Below are positions 57,710-64,000 of a stretch of 64,000 nucleotides of DNA, piece by piece. Position numbers and translations under genes: made by a program. The stretch lies in NCBI GenBank assembly GCA_041392125.1, contig JAWKMR010000011.1, positions 33,875-97,874 of the forward strand. Reading direction: 5' to 3'. The notes beneath the pieces are model-generated. The model was not told the origin of the DNA and searched no databases. It worked only from the letters and a program-made list of their open reading frames with translations. Origin of the DNA: Halomarinibacterium sp041392125 (lineage in GTDB: Bacteria; Bacteroidota; Bacteroidia; Flavobacteriales; Flavobacteriaceae). Position 1 is the first letter of the stretch; every line of letters begins with the position of its first letter.

Positions 57710-58206
57710 TAAAAAACGGTATTTTTTATATCCTAGTTTTAGTTGGAGTTTTTTCTAAAGCTCAATCTCCTATTGAACATTTTCTCAACGTTCATACTGA
57801 GAAAAAAATCCCTTATGTTTCGGTAACCGAAGCGCGTATGTTTCAATTGCAAGATAATGCCCTTTTTTTAGACGCAAGAGAACGGAAAGAATATGAGGTT
57901 AGTGCCATTCCATCAGCAAAATTTATTGGTTATTCTACTTTTTCTTCGGAAGATATTACCAAAAACATTGCTAATAAAGATCAACTCATCATTGTCTATT
58001 GCTCGCTTGGGATACGTTCTTCAAACATTGCTAAAAAACTAAAAAACTTAGGTTTTTCCAATGTAAAAAATCTTTATGGTGGTATCTTTGAGTGGAAAAA
58101 CAACGGGTATCCGGTGTTAAATTCCGAAGGGGAAGAAACCGAAAAAGTGCACACCTTTTCAAAAGCCTGGGAAAAATATCTGGAGAGCGGAATTAAAATT
58201 AACTAA
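57706..58206 (+). CDS. Exported rhodanese-like protein
   Basis: A 167-residue protein with an N-terminal signal-like segment (MIKNGIFYILVLVGVFSKAQ) and a single rhodanese domain. The active-site loop is YCSLGIRSS with Cys99, in the C-x-x-G-x-R-S form. DARERKEYEVSAIPSA is the domain's entry motif and LYGGIFEWKNNGYPV its end. The ATG at 57706 is coupled to arsS by a 4-bp overlap. Export suggests periplasmic sulfur or redox handling. Its exact part in arsenosugar synthesis is not known. Confidence 0.87.
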   Translation: MIKNGIFYILVLVGVFSKAQSPIEHFLNVHTEKKIPYVSVTEARMFQLQDNALFLDARERKEYEVSAIPSAKFIGYSTFSSEDITKNIANKDQLIIVYCSLGIRSSNIAKKLKNLGFSNVKNLYGGIFEWKNNGYPVLNSEGEETEKVHTFSKAWEKYLESGIKIN

Positions 58207-58207
58207 T

Positions 58208-58885
58208 ATGGGGCTTTTTACAACCAATAAAAATAATGATAATGCTGAAGATATCTTCCATTTTCCCACCTCAAAAAGTCTTTTATTAATCTTTACCCGA
58301 AACCCAGAATTGGGAAAATGCAAAACCCGATTAGCAGCCTCTATTGGGAATGAAAACGCCTTGGAAATTTTTAAATTTCTTGTTTCGCATACGGCAAAAA
58401 TTACAGAATCCGTAGTGGCAGACAAATATGTATATTATGCCGATGAAATTTGGGAAAATGATCTTTGGAATGCTTCTGTCTTTCATAAACGATTACAAAA
58501 AGGAACTGATTTAGGAGAGCGCATGAAGGAAGCCTTTTTACAAGGTTTTAAAGACGGATATGAAAAGATTATTGTTATTGGAAGCGATCTCTTCGATATT
58601 ACTACCGAAGCTATTGAAACAGCATTTACCGCTTTGCAAACCCACGATTTTGTGATAGGTCCTGCTCAAGATGGCGGCTATTACTTATTAGGAATGAAAA
58701 AAATAAAACCCCAGCTTTTTGAAAATAAAGCCTGGGGAACCAGCACAGTTTTAGAAACTACCTTACAAGATTTAAAAGACGAAAAGTGGATACAATTACC
58801 CGTTAAAAATGATGTCGATTTGTATGAGGACATTAAAGATAATGAGGTGTTTCAGCCTTTTTTAAAAAATATAAAACATGCTTAA
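58208..58885 (+). CDS. Arsenosugar-type glycosyltransferase (TIGR04282/DUF2064 family)
   Basis: A 225-residue soluble glycosyltransferase-like protein. FTRNPELGKCKTRLAASIG near residue 30 is the family signature loop, GSDLFDIT near 126 the nucleotide-sugar site and GPAQDGGYYLLGM near 151 the other hallmark. It starts one base after the rhodanese stop and ends overlapping the nucleoside phosphorylase by 8 bp. In the model it works on the sugar chain of the arsenosugar; the donor and acceptor are unknown. Confidence 0.88.
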   Translation: MGLFTTNKNNDNAEDIFHFPTSKSLLLIFTRNPELGKCKTRLAASIGNENALEIFKFLVSHTAKITESVVADKYVYYADEIWENDLWNASVFHKRLQKGTDLGERMKEAFLQGFKDGYEKIIVIGSDLFDITTEAIETAFTALQTHDFVIGPAQDGGYYLLGMKKIKPQLFENKAWGTSTVLETTLQDLKDEKWIQLPVKNDVDLYEDIKDNEVFQPFLKNIKHA

Positions 58886-59690
58886 AAATATACAACAAGC
58901 GGTTGATTTCCTTCAAAAAAGAGGATTCTTAACACCCGAAATAGGAATTATTTTGGGAACCGGATTAGGACAATTGGTCGATAAAATTAGTATCGATGCT
59001 GAAGTAAGTTACAACCATATTCCCAACTTCCCCACAGCCACTGTTGAGTTCCATAAAGGAAAATTAATTTATGGAACATTGGGAGGAAAAAAAGTAGTGG
59101 TCATGCAAGGGCGTTTTCACCTCTATGAAGGCTACACCCCACAAGATGTTACTTTTCCGGTAAGAGTTATGCATCAATTAGGAATAAAATACCTACTGGT
59201 AAGCAATGCCGCAGGCGCTATTAACCTCCATTTTAAAAAAGGGGAAATCATGTTAATTGATGACCATATCAATTTACAAGGTTCTTCGCCTCTTGCTTTT
59301 TTAGGAGTAGAACATTTGGGAGAACGTTTTGTAGATTTAAGTGCTCCCTATGATACTCTTTTAAATAAAAAAATGGAACGTATTGCTTCTGAAAAGGGAA
59401 TCAAACTTCACAAAGGTGTTTATGCAAGTGTATTAGGACCACAATTAGAAACAAGAGCAGAATACCGTTATTTGAAAATTATTGGGGCAGATGCAGTGGG
59501 TATGAGTACCGTTCCGGAAGTAATTGTAGCAAATCATTTAAAATTGCCTGTGGTAGCCGTTTCCGTTTTAACGGATGAATGTGACCCCGACCATCTAAAA
59601 CCGGTTAACATTGCAGACATCATTGAACAAGCTGAAAAAGCAGAACCCAATATGATTACCCTTTTTACCAAATTAATTGAACACTTGTAA
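58878..59690 (+). CDS. Purine nucleoside phosphorylase-family enzyme, candidate arsenonucleoside phosphorylase
   Basis: A 270-residue trimeric PNP/MTAP-type protein. Features are ILGTGLGQL near residue 27, the phosphate site VMQGRFHLYEGY near 78, SNAAGAINLHFKKGE near 114 and GADAVGMSTVPE near 203. At the base-recognition position the sequence reads LTDECDPD, with Asp233 where inosine/guanosine-specific PNPs usually have Asn. That resembles MTA phosphorylase, which recognises adenine. It is embedded in the arsenosugar cluster and could cleave adenine from a 5'-arsenylated adenosine. A general PNP or MTAP role remains possible. Confidence 0.9.
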   Translation: MLKNIQQAVDFLQKRGFLTPEIGIILGTGLGQLVDKISIDAEVSYNHIPNFPTATVEFHKGKLIYGTLGGKKVVVMQGRFHLYEGYTPQDVTFPVRVMHQLGIKYLLVSNAAGAINLHFKKGEIMLIDDHINLQGSSPLAFLGVEHLGERFVDLSAPYDTLLNKKMERIASEKGIKLHKGVYASVLGPQLETRAEYRYLKIIGADAVGMSTVPEVIVANHLKLPVVAVSVLTDECDPDHLKPVNIADIIEQAEKAEPNMITLFTKLIEHL

Positions 59691-59738
59691 GGATTTTCAA
59701 TCTCATTAGACATTATTTATTAACCATTACTCCTTTTT

Positions 59739-60707
59739 ATGAGCTATTTAGATACCACCCATGACGTTTACAAACAAGCTGCCTTAACCCCCGATGTTGG
59801 GCTTTGTTGTACCACCAATCCTATATGGGAACTTCCGGGTTTAAAAATTCCGAAAATCATGCAGGAAATGAATTACGGCTGTGGCTCTACCGTACATCCT
59901 AGGGATTTGAGCAACAGCCCAAAAATATTGTACGTAGGTGTTGGTGGCGGAATGGAACTATTGCAATTTGCTTATTTCTCACGCCAAAAAGGAGGTGTTG
60001 TTGGAGTCGATGTGGTGGATGAAATGCTGGAAGCTTCTAGAAAGAATTTTGTAGAAGCCGAAACCCAAAACCCTTGGTTTAAAAGTGATTTTGTGGAACT
60101 AAAAAAAGGGAGTGCCATGAGCCTTCCACTGGAAGACAACAGCATAGATGTGGCTGCTCAAAATTGCTTATTCAACATTTTTAAAGAGGAAGATTTAAAA
60201 GCTGCCATTGCCGAAATGTATCGTGTACTAAAACCCCACGGAAGATTGGTTATGAGCGACCCTACGTGTGAACAACCTATGAACGAAACACTTAGAAACG
60301 ATGAGCGTCTTCGTGCTTTGTGCCTTAGCGGAAGTTTACCCATAAAAGAATACGTAAAAGCACTTACTGATGCAGGTTTTGGAACTATCGAAATAAGAGC
60401 CCGAAAACCCTATCGAATCTTAGACCCGAAACACTATCCAACCGAAGAATTAATTTATATCGAATCTATTGAAGTAGCTGCCATAAAAGATCCCATGCCA
60501 GCAGACGGCCCTTGTATTTTTACAGGAAAAGCAGCTATCTATTATGGTACTGACGATTATTTTGATGACAAAAAAGGGCACCTATTATTGAAAAATCAAC
60601 CCTTAGCTGTTTGCGATAAAACGGCCGGTGCTTTGGCTAATTTAGGGCGAGACGATATTTTCATTAGTGAATCTACCTTCCATTACGATGGAGGTGGTTG
60701 TTGTTAA
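59739..60707 (+). CDS. arsM: Arsenosugar-type arsenite methyltransferase ArsM
   Basis: A 322-residue SAM-dependent methyltransferase. Motif I is LYVGVGGGMELLQFA near residue 67, and GVDVVDEMLEASRKN and LKKGSAMSLPLEDNSIDV follow as expected. Cysteines that could hold arsenic are Cys23/Cys24 (GLCCTT), Cys48 (NYGCGST), one near 193 (LRALCLSG) and a terminal Cys-Cys. ArsM methylates As(III) to mono- and dimethyl forms, the substrate for ArsS. It stands 48 bp after the phosphorylase. The terminal CC pair is also a typical metal-binding tail. Confidence 0.93.
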   Translation: MSYLDTTHDVYKQAALTPDVGLCCTTNPIWELPGLKIPKIMQEMNYGCGSTVHPRDLSNSPKILYVGVGGGMELLQFAYFSRQKGGVVGVDVVDEMLEASRKNFVEAETQNPWFKSDFVELKKGSAMSLPLEDNSIDVAAQNCLFNIFKEEDLKAAIAEMYRVLKPHGRLVMSDPTCEQPMNETLRNDERLRALCLSGSLPIKEYVKALTDAGFGTIEIRARKPYRILDPKHYPTEELIYIESIEVAAIKDPMPADGPCIFTGKAAIYYGTDDYFDDKKGHLLLKNQPLAVCDKTAGALANLGRDDIFISESTFHYDGGGCC

Positions 60708-60708
60708 T

Positions 60709-61593
60709 ATGGAAAAGTATTTTCAACTATTTAAAAACTCTTATCGCGAATATTTCAATTATTTAATTGATGAAATCACCCATTTTCATTGGGAAAATTA
60801 TTTCTATGGATTAATCCTTGTTTCTTTAGTTGTTTGGGGACTAGAAATTTTATTTCCGTGGCGGAAAAAACAAAAGATATTCCGAAAGGATTTTTGGTTG
60901 GATACTTTTTACATGTTCTTCAACTTTTTCCTTTTAAATCTTATTGTTTTAATCTTTCTATCCAATGCTACTGCGGCATTGTTTAACGATTTTCTTTCGT
61001 TATTTGGGGTTTCCATTTCTAATTTTCAGCTTATAAACCTTAACCAACTACCTTTTGGACTGGGTTTATTAGTATTTTTTTTAGTAACCGATTTTGTACA
61101 ATGGAATACCCATAGACTTCTTCATCGTGTGCCCTTTTTGTGGAATTTCCACAAGTTGCATCATTCTGTAAAAGAAATGGGATTTGCAGCACACCTTCGC
61201 TACCACTGGATGGAGCCGGTAGTATATAAATCCATTTTATACATTCCATTAGCCATTATTGGAGGTTTCGAAGTAAACTCTGTAGCCATTGTACATTTCG
61301 CAGCTCTTACTATTGGGCATTTAAATCATGCCAATTTGGGCTGGGACTATGGAATTTTAAAATATATTTTTAACAACCCAAAAATGCATATTTGGCATCA
61401 TGCCAAGGAACTACCTAAAAATAAATTTTACGGAGTCAATTATGGCATTAGCTTAAGTTGCTGGGATTATCTTTTTGGCACGAATCATATTCCTTTTGAT
61501 GGAAGAGACATAGTGCTAGGTTTTGATGGAGATGAAAAATTCCCAAAAAAATTTATACATCAGGAATTATACCCTATAAAAACCAATGAATAA
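60709..61593 (+). CDS. Sterol desaturase/fatty acid hydroxylase-superfamily membrane protein
   Basis: A 294-residue protein with four or more membrane helices and histidine boxes NTHRLLH near residue 133, WNFHKLHHS near 147, LNHANLGW near 205 and MHIWHHAKE near 225, the di-iron ligands of this superfamily. The ATG at 60709 lies one base after the arsM stop; a start at 60667 would lie inside arsM. An O2-dependent hydroxylase or desaturase acting on a lipid is likely. Arsenolipids are known to derive from arsenosugars, so a role in lipid attachment or modification is an attractive inference, not shown. Confidence 0.87.
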   Translation: MEKYFQLFKNSYREYFNYLIDEITHFHWENYFYGLILVSLVVWGLEILFPWRKKQKIFRKDFWLDTFYMFFNFFLLNLIVLIFLSNATAALFNDFLSLFGVSISNFQLINLNQLPFGLGLLVFFLVTDFVQWNTHRLLHRVPFLWNFHKLHHSVKEMGFAAHLRYHWMEPVVYKSILYIPLAIIGGFEVNSVAIVHFAALTIGHLNHANLGWDYGILKYIFNNPKMHIWHHAKELPKNKFYGVNYGISLSCWDYLFGTNHIPFDGRDIVLGFDGDEKFPKKFIHQELYPIKTNE

Positions 61594-61621
61594 ACGGCTG
61601 CGTATATTTAAAAAAAATGAA

Positions 61622-62422
61622 ATGAAATATATTATAAAACTTGTCTTACTGCTATTTTTCTCTCAAACATTGCAAAGTTGTTCGTTGCTTTCCGCAGCGG
61701 GTTTAAGTAGCCAAGGGCAACCGGTAAAGAAAGTTTCAGAAAATATGGTTGCTACTGAAAATAGATTAATAGACCATTCGCAATGGGATGCTTTACTGAA
61801 AAAACACGTAGATAATAATGGATTTGTTGACTACAAAGGTTTCTTGAAAGACCGCACCCAGCTACAGCAATATTTGAAAATGCTTTCTGAAAATCCGCCC
61901 ACGGAAACTTGGAATGCTCCAGAATTATTAGCATACTACATTAATTTATACAATGCAGCAACGGTAGAATTAATTTTACAAAATTACCCTTTGCGAAGCA
62001 TTAAAGACATTAACGGTGCCTGGACAAAAGCCATAGTGCCTATTGGAGATAAAACGCTTTCTTTAGGTGGTATTGAAAACGGAGTCCTCCGAAAAATGAA
62101 TGAACCTAGAATACATTTTGCAATTAATTGTGCTTCTATTTCATGCCCTAATTTATTGAACGAAGCTTATTTTGCCGAAACTATAGATTTACAATTAGAT
62201 AAAGTAACCCGATCATTTATTAATGGCCCTAAAAATGAAATAGGAATTAACAAACTTAAGCTTTCAAAGATTTTTGACTGGTACAAAAAAGATTTTACTG
62301 TAAACGACAAAAAAGATGTTATTGCCTTTGTAAATATATATCTTCTCAAAAAAATAAAAATTAACCCTAACGCTACGATAGAGTATTTTGATTACGACTG
62401 GAATTTAAACGAGCATCCTTAG
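61622..62422 (+). CDS. DUF547-family lipoprotein
   Basis: A 266-residue lipoprotein (MKYIIKLVLLLFFSQTLQSC). An earlier ATG at 61586 overlaps the upstream gene by 8 bp but would hide the signal behind a basic run. DUF547 motifs are AYYINLYNAATVELILQNYPL near residue 105 and FAINCASISCPNL near 168. A cysteine peptidase-like fold has been suggested for the family, with the NCAS Cys and nearby His/Asn as candidates. It lies between the sterol-desaturase gene and the second glycosyltransferase, as often seen beside arsenosugar genes. Role unknown. Confidence 0.83.
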   Translation: MKYIIKLVLLLFFSQTLQSCSLLSAAGLSSQGQPVKKVSENMVATENRLIDHSQWDALLKKHVDNNGFVDYKGFLKDRTQLQQYLKMLSENPPTETWNAPELLAYYINLYNAATVELILQNYPLRSIKDINGAWTKAIVPIGDKTLSLGGIENGVLRKMNEPRIHFAINCASISCPNLLNEAYFAETIDLQLDKVTRSFINGPKNEIGINKLKLSKIFDWYKKDFTVNDKKDVIAFVNIYLLKKIKINPNATIEYFDYDWNLNEHP

Positions 62423-62440
62423 GTTTTAAATTTAAAAGCA

Positions 62441-63139
62441 ATGATTAGCATCATTATTCCTGTGCTAAATGAGGCCTCTACCATAGGTGTTATTTTACAA
62501 GAAATTTCTGAAAAAGCTTCTGGAAACTTTATTTCTGAAGTTATCATTGTGGATGGCGGTAGCAAAGATGCTACGCTCGAAAAAGCTTCAAAATTTGATA
62601 CCGCATTACCATTAATTCTTTTAACTTCCGAAAAGGGTCGTGCAAAACAAATGAATGTAGGAGCCAAAAATGCGGAAGGAGAAATACTTTATTTTTTGCA
62701 CGCAGACACTCTTTTACCCCCTAATTTTGATTCACAAATAATGTCCCATATTAAAAAAGGGAGTATTGCCGGATGTTTTAGAATGAAATTTGACAGTCAT
62801 CATCCTATTCTGAAAATTTCACAATGGTTTACAAGGTTTAACCTGAAAAGTTGTCGCGGAGGAGATCAATCACTATTTATTTCAAAAAATATATTTGATA
62901 CACTTGGGGGGTACAATGAAAATTTTATAGTGTATGAAGATTGTGAGTTTATTAATAGAATTTATGACCAATTCCATTTTACCGTAATTAAGGATTATGT
63001 AATTACTTCTGCAAGAAAATATCACCAAAAAGGGACTTTAAAGCTTCAGTTTCATTTTGCAATAATTCATATAAAAAAATGGCTGGGTGCCTCTCCAAAA
63101 TCTCTAACTTCCTATTACAGGAAATATATTTTACCCTAG
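62441..63139 (+). CDS. Arsenosugar-type GT2 glycosyltransferase (TIGR04283 family)
   Basis: A 232-residue GT-A glycosyltransferase. The opening SIIIPVLNEASTIGVIL, DGGSKDAT near residue 37 and LHADTLLP near 88 (the DXD-like metal site region) are typical, and CRGGDQSLFISK near 141 is the family's late signature. It starts 18 bp after the DUF547 gene and ends the cluster. With the TIGR04282-type enzyme it gives the pair expected in arsenosugar clusters. Sugar donor unknown. Confidence 0.9.
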   Translation: MISIIIPVLNEASTIGVILQEISEKASGNFISEVIIVDGGSKDATLEKASKFDTALPLILLTSEKGRAKQMNVGAKNAEGEILYFLHADTLLPPNFDSQIMSHIKKGSIAGCFRMKFDSHHPILKISQWFTRFNLKSCRGGDQSLFISKNIFDTLGGYNENFIVYEDCEFINRIYDQFHFTVIKDYVITSARKYHQKGTLKLQFHFAIIHIKKWLGASPKSLTSYYRKYILP

Positions 63140-63269
63140 TTTTTCAACAAAAATCTTACAGATTTTTTAAAAACAGACAGGCTTTTATAAAACTAAAAAT
63201 GTATTTCATCGTCTAAAAAATACACTTCAACTAATATATGTAAATATTATGTTTTTTGTGTGAGAATAA

Positions 63270-63302
63270 TTTGGCTAAACCCCTAAGGATAAGCTATCTT
63301 TG
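63270..63302 (+). promoter_or_regulatory. Promoter of the small secreted protein gene
   Basis: TTTG at 63270-63273, 21 bases, then TATCTTTG at 63295-63302 is a full match to the Bacteroidota -33 and -7 elements. Transcription would start near 63309, leaving a leader of about 88 bases before the ATG at 63397. The rest of the gap from 63140 shows nothing else. Confidence 0.72.
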
Positions 63303-63396
63303 ATTTGTAGGAATATTCTTATAGGCTATAAATTATCGATTTATTACCATAAAGATTCCTTAAAAAAGAAGTAGTTATTTTAAAATTTTAGAAGTT

Positions 63397-63702
63397 ATGA
63401 AGCCCCAAATTAATAACCTAAAAAAATTCCTTTTTATCCCCGTTCTTCTAATCGGTTTTTCGGCATTTTCTCAAACTGAACCAAAAAACGAAAGTAAAGC
63501 GTGTACTTCAAAAGTGGAATTAAAAGAGGGTAGTAGTTGTACTGGAATTTCTGTTTTCAACTTGAACGAAAATAAGCCAAACACCCCGGTTTTATCGAAA
63601 GCTATTGTAAGCCTTAATAACAAAATAGAAGACGTTATTTTCGAGAATAAAATGGTAAGTGGTAGAAACACAGTTTCTATCTCCTACATTGATAGAGAAT
63701 AA
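63397..63702 (+). CDS. Small exported protein with two cysteines, function unknown
   Basis: A 101-residue protein with a signal peptide (FLFIPVLLIGFSAFSQ, cut near residue 26). The mature part has Cys36 and Cys48 (KACTSK and GSSCTG), which could form a disulfide or bind metal, then a beta-rich end (IVSLNNKIEDVIFENKMV). A clear promoter 95 bp upstream supports it as a real gene. It sits just after the arsenosugar cluster but is separately transcribed. No family is recognised. Confidence 0.7.
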   Translation: MKPQINNLKKFLFIPVLLIGFSAFSQTEPKNESKACTSKVELKEGSSCTGISVFNLNENKPNTPVLSKAIVSLNNKIEDVIFENKMVSGRNTVSISYIDRE

Positions 63703-63705
63703 AAA

Positions 63706-64000
63706 CTACAATTTTAACTGATAGGTCTTCTTTACAATCTGTTCTGCAGGTTTATTTTGTGGCGTAAATTGATTATCGGTATTTCCACCCGCTTTTTCAT
63801 GGGCAATAAACCATTTCCAAATAAAGCCCCCGGCAAACCAAGGTTCTTGCCAAATTTCTTGATACAAACCCTCCAGTAAATTACTTTGTACCTCCATGTT
63901 TATGGAAGACAATTGATAATTACTATCCCACGGTTTTTTACCCGCAAAATCCATACTGCGATACCCATATTCTGTAAACAAAACAGGTTTTTTAAAATTT
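63706..64000 (-). CDS. GH113-like glycoside hydrolase, C-terminal end only
   Basis: The frame is open from the window edge to the stop at 63706, so about 97 C-terminal residues are visible and the start is outside. KPVLFTEYGYRSMDFAG holds the catalytic glutamate motif (TEYGYRS) of the TIM-barrel GH113/GTA-like family, and WFAGGFIWKWF is the last strand. Relatives cleave beta-mannans or similar glycans. The 3' end is 4 bp from the convergent small secreted gene. Substrate cannot be judged from the fragment. Confidence 0.75.
   Translation of the reverse strand, partial: NFKKPVLFTEYGYRSMDFAGKKPWDSNYQLSSINMEVQSNLLEGLYQEIWQEPWFAGGFIWKWFIAHEKAGGNTDNQFTPQNKPAEQIVKKTYQLKL

Noticed and set aside
60709..61593. 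Sterol synthesis role for the desaturase-family protein
   Set aside because: No squalene or sterol genes are nearby; the superfamily is broad and the neighbours are arsenic genes.

Overview
This window is chromosomal DNA from a marine-type member of the Bacteroidota, most likely Flavobacteriaceae. The grounds are AT-rich sequence, a SusC/SusD pair, a type IX secretion sorting tail, a hybrid two-component regulator, mevalonate-pathway genes, many lipoproteins, and promoters of the TTTG / TAnnTTTG kind. No species can be named from the sequence alone. No phage, insertion sequence, integrase or CRISPR array was seen.

Layout. (1) 1-5960: envelope and housekeeping genes: a truncated tail-specific protease, surE, a small membrane protein, lpxB, an NlpC/P60 lipoprotein and comEC. 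(2) 5953-12710, minus strand: two tandem periplasmic thioredoxins, two POT-family peptide transporters and a DPP-IV-type peptidase, a peptide-scavenging block. (3) 12856-15067: HMG-CoA reductase and a GYDIA-type GHMP kinase. (4) 15115-20842, minus strand: a T9SS-sorted secreted protein beneath a 1288-residue hybrid two-component regulator. (5) 20898-28470, minus strand: PpiD-like chaperone, CorC/CNNM protein, a 66-residue membrane protein, LptC, a TPR protein, an outer-membrane protein and CoaX, followed by tRNA-Phe. (6) 28759-56194: a large sugar locus. (7) 56306-63139: an arsenosugar biosynthesis cluster. (8) 63397-64000: a small secreted protein and the end of a GH113-like gene.

The sugar locus is the most distinctive part. 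A LacI regulator lies divergent from susC/susD. Three tandem, overlapping giant FG-GAP/ASPIC lipoproteins (about 1060-1120 residues each) follow, then a vanadium-haloperoxidase-like lipoprotein, a membrane-anchored GyrI-like protein and an invertase-like hydrolase. A second block encodes an SLC45-like sugar transporter, another MFS transporter, a trehalase, a fructokinase-type PfkB kinase, a sodium/sugar symporter and a DUF481 protein. Near-identical 14-bp palindromes (CGAAAACGTTTTCG at 29855 and CGATAACGTTTTCG at 48339) precede the two blocks, so one LacI regulator probably controls both. The enzymes suggest import and cytoplasmic hydrolysis of sucrose- and trehalose-like disaccharides. The trehalase carries the N-terminal calcium-binding region otherwise familiar from fungal neutral trehalases.

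The arsenosugar cluster contains a CMD/peroxidase-like protein, radical SAM ArsS, a rhodanese, a TIGR04282-type glycosyltransferase, a nucleoside phosphorylase, ArsM, a sterol-desaturase-family protein, a DUF547 lipoprotein and a TIGR04283-type glycosyltransferase, nearly all touching or overlapping. It reads as an almost complete route from arsenite through methylation and adenosylation to a glycosylated arsenoribose.
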